Shown here: positions 11,941-23,387 of the stretch, in pieces | Numbering within the stretch: the first letter of the stretch is position 1 | Layout of the letters: each line of letters begins with the position of its first letter | Source: Vitis vinifera | Taxonomy: Eukaryota > Streptophyta > Magnoliopsida > Vitales > Vitaceae | Reading direction: 5' to 3' | Assembly (NCBI RefSeq): GCF_030704535.1 | Contig: NC_081823.1 | Location: 1,954,501 to 2,018,500, forward strand | DNA length: 64,000 nt | Translations under genes and position numbers: made by a program | Notes under the pieces: model-generated | Seen by the model: the letters and a program-made list of their open reading frames with translations, nothing else | Database searches by the model: none | What the model was told of the DNA's origin: nothing

Positions 11941-13917
11941 TCCACTATTGAATATCACAATACCCCATCCCCTCATACAAATACAACATTCTCCTTGTGT
12001 CCCTTAGAATTGTTGGATCAAACAATTTTCTAAACCAGGGTAGGGATGGGCTATAATACCACTTGATCACAATTGACTCCCAATTATATAGATATTGTCA
12101 CCTTTAAGCCCTAAGGATCCTCACTATTTGGAAATGTGTCTATAAGATTAAAAAGATTTATACATATATAGTATCAAAAACTTTTTTCCTTATCTAATGT
12201 GAGATATCACAAGTGACTACTCATCTTATAGTATAACACTTGCACAAAAGAAGGTCAAGGGATCTTCCCAATCTTCTCCTCCAATGACTAGTTAGAGCAA
12301 CCAATGAGATCAAGAAATGACATGTAAACTTAGAGGCAATAAAGCAACCTTACCATAGTAGATGTGTTACCACAATCGTTTCATGAATTCTTTTTATTTC
12401 AAAAACATTTTTATTATGAAAAAACCAACTTTTTTCCATGAAATTATTTGTTCAAAAATTCTTATTCAATTTTGTTCATAACTAAGCATCTAGACCATTT
12501 TAGAAAACAATGAACTACAAGATGAATCAAGTATTAATTTGAATATCAGCACTAAATGTGAACTCAAAAGTAATAATGGAGACAAGAATTGTCAAAACAT
12601 CTCTAGCAATTTGCGCAAGGACCCTAATTTTAGAACCATTGATCTTTCACCAACTCAAAATATCAAAACCACTATCTCTTTCATTAATTACTTTCTAATG
12701 AATGCCAATCTAATTCTATCTTGCTTTCCACATTATCTTCCATATATAAGTGTCATATAAAAGTGGAAATAAAAGCTAAGATTATCTTATTTCCCTGACC
12801 CGCTATCCATGGGTTATGAGGATTAATTCATCCACAATTATCATCAACAAGTATTTTCCTACAATGATCTACATTGAAACCCGTGACAAGCGATATACAA
12901 CCACTATCCCTCTTTTCTTTTTCTTTCTTGTTCTTACTTTGGAATGATAATTTGTTTCAAATCCTCACACCTAAATGGGTATTTCTTACATCCATTATAT
13001 TCATTTTATTATGAAATGCATAGTTAATACCACAATAATTACATCACCCTCAAATAATCAGGATCACATCCTTTTACTTTTGTAAAATGATCCCAAATCT
13101 CATAAGGTAACTTAGTAGGCTTTCCACTAGCTACTTGTATTCTGTAGTGGCAATGAAAAGTCTAGAAAGGTTGTTGATGTTGTTCTCAAAGTCTTGCTTA
13201 TAGGAGTAGGTGTCCTACTAGACGAGTTTTCGATCTTTAGTTGTAAACAAATAATAATTAAATAAAAAAAAACTAAAAATATAGCTTTTAAAAAAATGTA
13301 AATAATAGGAGAACTTCTTGGTTTTTATATAATTCGAGAAAGGATTAAAGACATGATACCAAGGATCAAAAAAAATTAATTATGTGTATATTTTCTAGTG
13401 CATGTGGGGGAGTGAGATTGTCATGATAAAAATCATGAAGAACGGACTGAGTTGGTGACATTTTGTTAGTTCTATTTCTGTTCAATGAGAGATATCATCA
13501 TCAATCTCCAAAAGCTTGTCAACCACAATTGCACAAATCGAATTCATATCTAATTAAAGATTGCTTTCAAATGCATTGAAAAATACTAAGATAAAAAGGT
13601 TATACCCAACAAACTCCCATTGATGAAACCAACACTACCGTAGAATGATGATACAAACAAATGGGAGCAAAATGAGCAAAACATAAAAGAAATCTTGACA
13701 TACTAGATAACATCGCCTGCTGATTGGTGGATCGAAAAGGTACTATGATCATTCCACAACTTATCAAACCCAAATGCATGTACAGATTCCAATGAGTTAC
13801 CCATTATAAATGTAAGAATTTCTTCTCATCCGGCCAGCATCATCACCACATGATTTGAAGAGTTTACTCGAAAGCAATCAATCAAAGAATCAGTCAATAT
13901 ATATGTTTTCCTCTATT
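11941..13917. other. Intergenic DNA, repeat-derived in its first part
   Basis: No gene seen. The part to about 12220 resembles, on the minus strand, a repeat end starting GTGATATCTCAC (12199-12210) that is also seen in GLR-B intron 4. The rest is AT-rich with no clear structure. Confidence 0.6.
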
Positions 13918-13922
13918 CTAAG

Positions 13923-14132
13923 TGTTAAAGTATATTGTATTGTGGGCTCTAGGCCCAGTTAGGTTACTTGTATAGTACTTGTACTATACACTTGTACTAC
14001 ACCTTTGTACTGCACTTGTACTACACCTTTGTACTGCACCCTTGTACTACACATACATGCCTCCTATATAAAGGCACTGATGTATACTCTTTTAATCACA
14101 TAATAGAATACAATTATTCTATATTTCTAACA
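13923..14132 (+). repeat. Copia-2 5' LTR
   Basis: 210 bp with TG...CA ends. Its middle has short tandem units built on CTTGTACTACACCTTTGTA, repeated about twice. A TATA box lies at 14065-14072. Confidence 0.95.
14065..14072 (+). promoter_or_regulatory. TATA box in Copia-2 5' LTR
   Basis: TATATAAA inside the LTR, about 68 bp before its end, in the usual place for the U3/R boundary. The same box occurs in the 3' LTR. Confidence 0.7.
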
Positions 14133-14785
14133 TGGTATCAGAGCCACTGCTCTGACCTTTGTTTTTTTTTTTTTTTTTTTTCTTAGCAGTCTTGTCTTTA
14201 TTAGTGTGACTTCTTTTCACTAAGCGCTTCCGCCATCACAACTGCCGCTGTAGCCTCTTGCCGTTGAACCTCCGACGTCATCCAGCCGTCATCCCTGGGT
14301 TCCGGACCTGCAACCGCAGTCATTAAGAAGTCTCACACTGCACAGACCACTGCCCTTTGCATCACCGCTGCGAATATTGCTCCGATTTCACTTTCGAAGG
14401 TACCACTGAGATCGTCCAGCGCCGATCTACACATTCGTGGATATCTCATCTCCATCGGAGACCGCACGCGCCCCCACGCGCCGCTCAAAGATTCTGCGGC
14501 GCCTCCACGCGCCCCCATGCGCCCTCACGCGCCTCACGCGCCCTCCACGCGCTGCCACGTCAGGCCTCCACGCTCTGCCACGTCAGCCCTAGCTGCGTCA
14601 GCATCCACTGATCTGCTGACGTCATCTCCAGTCGTTGACCGTTGACCGTTGACCAGCTGTTGACCGAGCGTTGACTTTGACCGTTGACCATACCGTTGAC
14701 TTTTTCCCGGGCCAGGTTCTCCTTACTCAGTTTTTCGCATAGATTTCATTTCTACAGTCGGTTTTTTTGCCTACTGTGTCCCTAA
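14133..14785 (+). other. Copia-2 untranslated leader, GC-rich and motif-dense
   Basis: This leader of about 650 bases starts with the primer-binding site. It includes a T-rich run, a GC-rich block rich in CACGCGCC words (about 14460-14560), a palindromic TGACGTCA at 14617-14624, and eight TTGACC/TTGACT words packed between 14634 and 14702. Base composition is sharply different from the AT-rich surroundings. Confidence 0.8.
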
Positions 14786-15775
14786 ATGGATAAGAAGGAT
14801 GTTTTTCTTCCTCGCCCCATCCATACTGTATTGGAGGGGACTAAAAATTACTTATCCTGGTCTCAAGCTATGCGCAGTTTTCTTAAGAGCCGCATGCTCT
14901 GGCATTATTGTACTGGTGCAATGACTATTCCTGTCAAAGGAGCAAGTGAAGAAGATGCTGTCTTTCTTAGTCGCATGATTGAATGGGATAGTCATAACCA
15001 CATGATTCTCACATGGATCCGGAACACTTCCATTCCCTCTATTTCCAACTTATTGGGCAGCTTTGACGATGCAAAATCTGCATGGGATATGTTGACCAAA
15101 AGGTACTCCACTACTCATGGATCCATGAAATATCAGTTAGTGGTTGAATTGCATCAACTCAGGCAAGAACCGGGGCAATCCATCAATGACTATTATGATC
15201 AGCTTCGGTTCATTTGGGACCAAATTGACCTTTCTGATCCAATTTGGGAATGCTCAAAAGATGCTCAACAATATGCTTCCATTAGAGATGAATTTCGCCT
15301 CTATGAATTCTTGATGTCACTTCACAAGGACTTTGAGCCCATTCGTGGTCAGCTGCTAAATCGCAGTCCTGCTCCCTCTCTTGATACTGCTGTGAATGAG
15401 TTGGTTAGAGAAGAAGCTCGTCTTGCAACCCTTCAAGCCCAGAATAAGCTCAATATTTTGGCCATTACTCCATCTACTCCACTCATAGAGCAACCTCAGC
15501 AATTAGGTGATTTTTCTGGCTCTAACAATCGTCGCAAGCAAAACAACAAGAAGTCTATATGCAACCTCCTCCTGGTCTCTCTATTGAATCAAACAAAGTT
15601 TGTCATCTTCGACGTGCACTTTATGGTCTCAAACAAGCCCCACGTGCTTGGTTTGCCAAGTTCAGCTCCACTATTTTTCGCTTGGGTTACACCGCCAGTC
15701 CATATGATTCTGCCTTATTTCTTCGTCGTACTGATAAAGGCACTATTTTGCTTCTTCTCTATGTGGATGATATGA
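14786..15775 (+). pseudogene. Copia-2 gag, fused out of frame to pol
   Basis: The ORF starts at the first ATG after the leader. It encodes a Copia gag with a UBN2-type domain (LSWSQAMRSFLKSRMLW early, then the AWDMLTKRYS and LRQEPGQSINDYYDQL stretches). Real gag sequence runs to about 15560 (KKSICN, the expected start of a zinc knuckle). After that the reading frame crosses the deletion joint and translates pol DNA in the wrong frame until 15775. The gag product therefore lacks its CCHC knuckle and ends in about 70 unrelated residues. Confidence 0.85.
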
Positions 15776-16710
15776 TCATAACTGGTGATGACCTTAGTGG
15801 CATTCAAGAACTCAAGGATTTTCTCAGTCAGCAGTTTGAGATGAAAGATCTTGGACATCTCAGCTATTTCTTGGGTCTTGAAATTACTCATTCCACAGAT
15901 GGTCTTTATATTACTCAAGCCAAGTATGCTTCTGACCTGTTGTCTCAAGCTGGGCTCACTGACAGCAAAACAGTTGACACTCCAGTTGAACTTAATGCGC
16001 ATCTGACACCCTTGGGGGGGAAACCATTGTCTAATCCTTCTCTTTATAGACGATTGGTTGGCAGCTTAGTTTACCTCACAGTTACTCGTCCAGACATCTC
16101 CTATGCTGTTCATCAGGTGAGCCAGTATTTGTCTGCTCCACGATCAACTCACTATGCTGTTGTTCTGCGCATTCTTCGATACCTGAAGGGTACTCTTTTT
16201 CATGGCCTTTTCTACTCAGCTCAGTCTCCTCTTATACTCCGTGCATTCTCAGATGCTGATTGGGCAGGAGATCCTACTGATCGCAGGTCCACTACAGGTT
16301 ATTGCTTCCTCCTTGGTTCTTCTTTGATTTCTTGGCGAAGTAAGAAACAAACCTTTGTGGCCCGCTCCAGTACTGAAGCAGAATATCGTGCCCTTGCTGA
16401 TACCACATCTGAGCTCCTTTGGCTAAGATGGCTTCTTAAGGATTTGGGTGTATCCACCTCCTCTGCTACTCCTCTTTATTGTGACAACCAGAGTGCTATT
16501 CATATTGCTCACAATGATGTCTTTCATGAACGGACTAAACACATCGAGATTGATTGTCATTTTATCCGTTATCATCTTCTCCATGGTGCTCTTAAGCTTT
16601 TCTCCGTCTCCTCCAAAGATCAACTTGCAGATATCTTCACCAAGTCTCTTCCTAAGAGACGCACTCGTGATTTAGTTGACAACCTCAAGTTGGTCTCACA
16701 TCCACCTTGA
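15559..16710 (+). pseudogene. Copia-2 pol remnant: reverse transcriptase C-part and RNase H
   Basis: A long open frame, shifted relative to gag, that begins inside reverse transcriptase (LYGLKQAPRAWF) and retains the catalytic motif YVDDM near 15760. RNase H follows (SDADWAGDPTDRRSTTGYC, SSTEAEYRAL, CDNQSAI, HERTKHIEIDCHFIR). The frame is open to a stop just before the purine tract. There is no start of its own, and the N-terminal third of RT is missing, so it cannot be a working enzyme. Confidence 0.9.
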
Positions 16711-16723
16711 AGTTGAGGGGGGC

Positions 16724-16933
16724 TGTTAAAGTATATTGTATTGTGGGCTCTAGGCCCAGTTAGGTTACTTGTATAGTACTTGTACTATACACTTGTACTA
16801 CACCTTTGTACTGCACTTGTACTACACCTTTGTACTGCACCCTTGTACTACACATACATGCCTCCTATATAAAGGCACTGATGTATACTCTTTTAATCAC
16901 AGAATAGAATACAATTATTCTATATTTCTAACA
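16724..16933 (+). repeat. Copia-2 3' LTR
   Basis: 210 bp, one base different from the 5' LTR, followed by the CTAAG target duplication. Confidence 0.95.
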
Positions 16934-16938
16934 CTAAG

Positions 16939-17449
16939 GTTGAATTAAGCCGGTAAAACCCTGTGTTTTGAATCTTTGATTGAACAGCAGAAGGGTCAAA
17001 GGGGTGGTCTTCTTAACAAAATTGAGCAAGCAAAATACAAAGGAACGTTAGATTACAAGCCAACTAGTACGTAAAGTCCTACAATTCCAGGCACTAAATC
17101 TACGTCAAGATATATCATTTAACTCAAGCGGTGACTCTTTCCACTTCACCTCCAGTCTTTACCTTTCATCATCAATATTTGAATGGAATTCATACAAATA
17201 TTCCTAGTCTATTTCCAAGCTAACATATTTAGGGTTGTGCATATCAAACTTCCAAAGTCATATATACGTTCTAGTCCACACACGGCTTTCTTCCACGCTT
17301 GAAAGTTTCATGAACACTAATTTACTGGTAACTTCCCAACATCATACCTATACGCATCCAGTCTTCCCTTCAAAAATTAACAAAGAGCTCAGTTCAAATA
17401 CATATAGACCGGCATATTAAAAGTCATTGGATTCAGCTGCACAAAATTA
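16939..17449. other. Upstream region of GLR copy C
   Basis: About 510 bp between Copia-2 and the start codon of GLR copy C. No gene seen. A weak TATA-like ATATTAAA lies near 17412. Copia-2 therefore sits only about half a kilobase upstream of a channel gene. Confidence 0.6.
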
Positions 17450-20444
17450 ATGGATACATTACCTTACCTCTCTTTGTTCATGGCCTTGATTTTGTTATTT
17501 TCACGAAAAGGAACAGCCGAGGATCCTGCTAAGGGAATTATAGGTGCCATTGTGGATCACACTTCTCGCATAGGTAAAGAAGAGAAGGTAGCAATGGAGA
17601 TGGCTATTGATGATTTCAGACTCTACTCTAATGGAAGTCTTCGTCTGCACATTGAAAACTCTCAAAGGGAGCCCATCCAAGCTGCTCTTGCAGGTAATTA
17701 TGGATCAGCTTTTCTTCTTTAATTTTCTTTTCAGATGAAGTTGCCTCAATCTCCATGATCACAGTGTTAGAACAATAATTCATCGTAGTTTAAAGCTTAC
17801 ATATATACTTAGATTCGTGGACTAATGCTGAATCCTTTACATGAATTTGCAGCTATGGATCTTATCAATAAGCATCAAGTTCAAACTATTATCGGGCCAC
17901 GAACATGGGAAGAAGCATCCTTAGTTGCAGAGGTTGGCAGCCAAGCTCATGTCCCTATTCTTTCTTGCGCCAGTGCAACTCCACAGTGGGCATCTGAGAG
18001 GTGGCCCTTCCTCATTCAAGCCTCACCCAACCAACAAGCAGAAATCGAAGCAGTGACTGCAATTATTCGGTCTTGGGGATGGCATAGGGTCGCCATAATA
18101 TATGAGGATATCGACTCAGTAGCATCTGAAGTTATCCCTCATTTCACCTATGCCCTGCAGGATATAGGCGCAGAAATCAGCCGTCTTGTAGCTCTCCCAC
18201 CTTTTGCTTCTTCATTGTCCAAAGAACTCACGAGCCTAAAAAAGGAGCAGTGTCGAGTATTTGTTGTTCATTCCTCGTTGTCATTCGCAACACACATGTT
18301 TCAGCAGGCGAATCAAATGGGGATGATAGAGAAAGGTTATGTGTGGATCACTATGGACACCATTACAAGTCTCGCCCACTCTCTCAATGCATCAACCATC
18401 TCTACAATGCAAGGAGTGGTAGGGGTCAAGAGCTACTTCAACGAAACCGAGCCAAAATTTCAGGATTTCTATGTCAGATTCCGGAAAAAGTTCAGCTTGG
18501 AACATCCTGAAGAGGAAAACCATGAGCTTGGAATTTTTGCAGTGCAGGCCTATGATGCCATATGGACAGTGGCTCAAGCCTTGGTGGGCAACAACCTGGG
18601 GGGCCAACACATACTAGAACAAATTTCACTAACCTCCTTCCATGGATTAACAGGACTGGTTGAATTCACAGGCCGGAGAATAGCTCCATTGCGTAGATTT
18701 CAGATTGTCAACATGATTGGAAGGAGTTATAGAGAACTCGGGTTCTGGACATCGGAATCAGGCTTCACAGATACTATGGATGAGAAACTTGATTACAACC
18801 CTTCAATGAGAACACTAGGACAGGTGTTTTGGCCTGGGGGACCTTGGTCTATTCCCACTGGCTGGACTTTACCATCAAGCTATAAAACCCTAAAAATCGG
18901 TGTGCCCATTGGATCAGTGTTCAAATTTTTTGTGAATCCAATGTATGACTCTGAAAACAACCTCTCTTTCAGTGGACTCACCATCAAGATCTTCGAAGCC
19001 GTCCTGGAATACTTGCCATACTATTTGCCCCACCAATTCATTCCCTTCAATGGCTCATATGATGCATTAGTACTCCAGCTTGTCCACCCAGAGGTACTGA
19101 GAATATTTGTTAATTAGGTCATTTTGCTAGATCATTTTATTTCAATAGTGATTAATCAAAATTCTTTTACATACGAGTAGAAGTTCGATGCAGTAGTTGG
19201 GGATGTAGCGATAACAGCGGAGAGGAATCGGCATGCAGAATTCACATATCCTTATACTGAATCCAGGTTGGTGATGATAGTCCCAGTGCAAACAAGGAAT
19301 AGAGCATGGCTATTCATTAAGCCCTTCACAAAATCCATGTGGGCTCTAACAACAATCATCAATATCTACAATGGCTTTGTCATATGGTTGATAGAAAGAA
19401 ACCACTGCTCCGATCTCAAAGGCTCAGTGTCGAATCAGATTGGAGTTTTGCTTTGGTTGGCCTTCACCACACTCTTCTCTTTACAGGGTAATTAACATGA
19501 AAGTAATGAATTCTCCTTTGGTTGAGAAAATTGAAGATTTTTTTTTATCAAACCCGAGATTTTAATCTTCTTCATTTCGGTTAAATTATGTTTGTGTCTA
19601 GGGCAAGAACTACACAGCAATTTGTCACGGATGGCAATGGTGATGTGGCTGTTTGTGGCGCTGGTCATCACGCAGAGTTACACGGCTAACCTTGCCAGCA
19701 TGCTCACTGTGGAAACGCTTGAGCCGACGGTGGACGATATCGAGTCACTAAAGATTAGCAAAGCCGTGGTTGGGTGCAGTAGGGGAGCTTTTGTAGCAAA
19801 CTATTTGGAGAAGGCCTTAGGGTTCCATACTGATAACATCAGAAGAATCACTGCACCAGAAGAGTATGCTCAGGCCCTTAGAAATGGGGAGATTGCAGCT
19901 GCATTTCTTGAAGCCCCTTTGGCCAAATTATTCCTAGCTCGATACTGCAAGGGCTTCGCTCGAGCAGGGCCGACGTTTAAAGTCGGAGGGTTTGGATTTG
20001 TAATTCAATTTGCTCTTTATCATCATCAGTTCCCATCGACCCTCTTTTAAATTCTTTTGAATCAAATCAAGAACAAACTAAAATTTAAGTAATTGGTTGT
20101 TTCAACAGGTATTTCCAAAGGGATCTCCGCTGCTTGTCGACATATCAGAAGCACTCTTGAAGGTGTCTGAAAGCGGAAAGCTACAAGAACTGGAGAATGC
20201 CATGGTTGCATCACAGAAGTGTGTGAATATGGATTGGGAAGAAGAAGATTCTAGCCTCAGCCCCAACAGCTTCTGGGTGCTTTTCATAATAACTGGAGGC
20301 ACATCCACAGTGGCTCTTCTCACCTACATTGCTCACGATCATAGGACATTGATGAACCACTGGACGCATTGTAAGCGCAGAATCCCTCGAAAAGTCAGTG
20401 ATTTGGAAAGCTCGACAAATTCACCAAACATGCCCGCGTCTTGA
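17450..20444 (+). CDS. Glutamate receptor-like channel, clade II (GLR copy C), complete
   Basis: A second complete clade-II GLR, 841 aa, plasma-membrane channel by family. Exons are 17450-17693, 17853-19093, 19181-19487, 19602-19999 and 20109-20444, all GT-AG, with introns at the same positions as in copy B but much shorter (87-159 bp). A signal peptide is at residues 1-22 and the ANF-type amino-terminal domain follows. S1 starts near 429 (KIGVPIGS), with the conserved Arg in AERNRHAEFTYPY. The pore loop reads GVLLWLAFTTLFSLQG. M3 has SYTANLASML near 622, with Ala where copies A and B have Thr. M4 (SPNSFWVLFIITGG) is near 780. The cytoplasmic tail is shorter than in copy A. All elements look intact. 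Short introns free of large repeats contrast with copy B. Confidence 0.95.
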
Positions 20445-21684
20445 CTGAGTTTCAGACATTATTCAAGGCTATATGGCATGGAAGAAACCGGCTACCATGG
20501 ACACAAATTCTCCCATCTTCTACTAGAACATTCAATTGATTAGGAAAAATTTTTAGCATCTGTTTGGAAAGTAAGATTAAGAAGCTCCATTGGCAACTAT
20601 TTATAAACCAAATTTCATCGAAAAGTTCTCAAAATCTGGAGTCTCTTATTCATGGTTACACAACAGCACAATTCATACCCCATTAGTCCATGTGCTGAAT
20701 CCACAACATCAATTCCTCTAATAAAATTCAAAATTAAAAAAAAAAAAAAAAACCCATCAGTTTTAAAACTCCATTTTCAGTTGGTAGACACCAAAAGAAA
20801 AGAAAAGAAAAGAAAAGAAAATCGCAGTGGAACATGCTGAGCTGAAGAAAAAAAAAATGGAGCTACAAACAAAACGCATGTGGCGCAGTGGAATGTTGGG
20901 GCTGAATTGGGGTCTGGGTACAGCTAATAGATCACAATGTAACTGTTAATTATTGAGCCAAACTTTGATCAGTACTTCAAATCAAGCATCCAGCTGGTTG
21001 CTTGTCTTCATATCTTTTCTTTTCTTTTTTTTTTGGTCAAATTATTTGCAGTAATCTACTCCGTGATCCATGGACTTTTCACAGTAAAGGACAACATTAA
21101 CATTAATAAAAGTCTTTGCATCCAAACATGAATTAATAATTTTTTTTCCAATTGTTTTTGTCTCTACCACTCAATTTTTTCTACAATTTCTTGTCAAGCA
21201 AGTATCATCCTTAAAAGCATAATTTTAATTTTATGCTATCTCCCAATTTTTTTTCGTTTTTACATTTGTTCAAAAGATAAAATAAGAGGAATGCAACATT
21301 GTAACACGAGAAGAAAAAAGAAAAAAATACAACAATCAGACCACAAATAGACACCCCAAAACCAGACAACCTTTCCTTTCTGGGTTTCCAAACACCCATC
21401 TGCCATCTTGGCCCCCCACCCAAAAATAATTTCCAAAAAAAGGGAAATTATAATAAATCATAAAATTACAAAAGGAGAAAAATAAAATAAAAAATCAACA
21501 CCAACCCCTCTTAGCGCTACTGTTGAATATCCTCATTTCCCTATACCATCAGTCCACGTGTCCTTATCCTACCCTTCAATCCACAAGCTTGTCATGGACC
21601 CACCCTATCAGATAATTGGGGACACATCACATGCATGCAACAGGTTAGCAGAATGCACCACTTCAGAGCCCTTCTCTCTCTATC
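20445..21684. other. Intergenic DNA between GLR-C and the bZIP gene (tail to tail)
   Basis: No gene seen. It holds the 3' UTRs of two convergent genes, several poly-A and poly-T runs, and a short (AAAAG)n run near 20797-20820. Confidence 0.65.
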
Positions 21685-23387
21685 TCAGTTTAGAAGCTGC
21701 ACCTTGTCAGTACACCCCATGGCTGCATCAGTGGTGGTGGTTTGGTGTGGTCGTGTCGTTGACTGCGGTGGAGCTCCGGTGGCTGAATTCCCCATCTTTT
21801 TTAGGCTTTGTTGGTGATACACTTGCCTCAGTCTCTCTATCTCTTTCTTCAATGCCTCTTGATGAGCTGCAATTTTTACATACATATTTACCGAAGAAAA
21901 AGTATGATGAACATTATTAATTAAAAAAGTAAAGTTACCAATTTTTATCAAATCAGTAGCTTAAGATGATATCGGAGATTTGATTGACGGAAAGTCATAA
22001 GTTCGAACCCCACTTGATGGAAAATCGAAGAATATTGCCCATCGTATATATGATTGATTTGATCCATGACCCACCAACTTAGCAAAATTCCCATGAAATT
22101 TCATGGGAATTTTCGTTGTTTTACTAGAATAAGTAATGGGATCCAATGTCTCCTTGGTGATGGAAGCATTTTGGCTAGTTTGATCATAGAGTTCATGCAT
22201 GAAATCTTAATATGAAGAACAAATCATGATTAATTAAGTTCAAATTTACGCTCTCACCGTCTTTGAAAATCTTATCTTGAGCTAACGCCGCGATCCTTTG
22301 CTTAAGCGCGCTATTGTCCACGTTGAGAATCAATCGTTGATGATCGAGAAATGCAACCCTCGGAGACAATGCTGAAACTTCCGTCTTCATTGTTGCATTT
22401 TTGCATGAAGAATATAACAAGAAACATTAATTATCGAAAATCGATGATAATTAAGTAAATGTGAAAAGAAACTAATGATAATTAAGTAAATTGCATACTT
22501 GTAAAGATGTTACGCTCCGCTCAAGCTCTGAAATGTATTGTAGCTTCCTCACCCTTGACCTCTGAGCTGATTGCCGGTTTGCCAAAATTCTGAAGACCAC
22601 CAAAAAAGAGTTGATGAAATATAATTTTGATTATGAGCTTCGGCGATACAATAATCCATTGTATAATTGCTTAATGCTAATTAAGAATAGGTACTAATTA
22701 AGAGTAATGAAGTTTTAGTAATTGGGTTTCCCATGCATATATTCAATATGATCACCTAATCTTACCTGAGAATAATGGAGGGCTTTTGGGGTTTTTGTAA
22801 TGCATATTTATGATGTTTTTTTTTTACCTCTTAACCCGCTTTGGATCGATGATGGAATCGCCGTTAGAGGCGGTGGAAGGCCTGAAAGATGGTAATTCAG
22901 TTTTGCATGAGCTCTCCACCTCTCCAGGCTCATTCTTTGGTGGCTGCTGGTCAAGGGCTGCTCCTTTCTCATCGCCTTTCTCATCATTATTACTGTTCTG
23001 ATCGGATGGTGTGGACGGGCCGGAAGACGACACAGTGGGCGGCACGGTGAGGGATATGTCGTCGGAGAACATAGACATGAGCTGATCATCATCCAACCGG
23101 TCAAAGCCGTTGGCGCCATGCAGCATTGTGGCATGAGAATGCCTAGCTTCCTCAACCAGCACCGGAGCTTCAAGGAAGGCGATGGAGTCGCTGACAGACC
23201 TGCGGTGGGAGCCCCGCCTGGAGGAGGAGAAGTCGAGAAACTCGTCCACCCAAGAAGGATGTTGGGAGGTGGTGGTGGCGGTGGCGGCGGGGAGGAGAGC
23301 AGGAGCTGCCATGGATGGCATTCTTTGGTGGGGGAAAGAAGGCCAATTCTGAGTCATGTTGGGGACTTTTGGAGGCAGTTGTGCCAT
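21685..23387 (-). CDS. bZIP transcription factor, bZIP34/bZIP61-like
   Basis: Nuclear DNA-binding regulator of 319 aa. Exons, in gene order, are 23387-22828, 22589-22499, 22384-22258 and 21866-21685, all GT-AG with closed phases. The basic region spans about residues 183-205 (KRILANRQSAQRSRVRKLQ) and contains the N-x7-R core. The zipper follows with Leu at 209, 216, 223, 230, 237, 244 and 251. A Pro at 225 interrupts the third heptad (LSPRVAF); this feature is known for Arabidopsis bZIP34 and bZIP61, where it disfavours homodimers. The N-terminal half is low-complexity, Ser/Pro-rich and acidic, with SWVDEFLDFSSSRRGSHRRS as a conserved-looking block, and the C-terminus is Gln/Thr-rich. The ATG at 23387 is the first Met of the open frame. 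Intron 3 holds a SINE-like sequence. Group and family are clear; the symbol is not certain. Confidence 0.92.

Larger units (their letters stand above)
13923..16933 (+). mobile_element. Internally deleted Ty1/Copia retrotransposon (Copia-2)
   Basis: A 3011-bp element with two 210-bp LTRs (13923-14132 and 16724-16933) that differ at one base (CACAT versus CACAG), and a 5-bp target duplication CTAAG at 13918-13922 and 16934-16938. The primer-binding site TGGTATCAGAGCC directly follows the 5' LTR at 14133. A G-rich tract (GAGGGGGG) precedes the 3' LTR. The inside has a 650-bp leader, an N-terminal gag and the C-terminal half of pol. Zinc knuckle, protease, integrase and the first part of reverse transcriptase were removed by one deletion near 15560, which also breaks the frame. 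The LTR similarity points to a fairly recent insertion. Confidence 0.95.
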
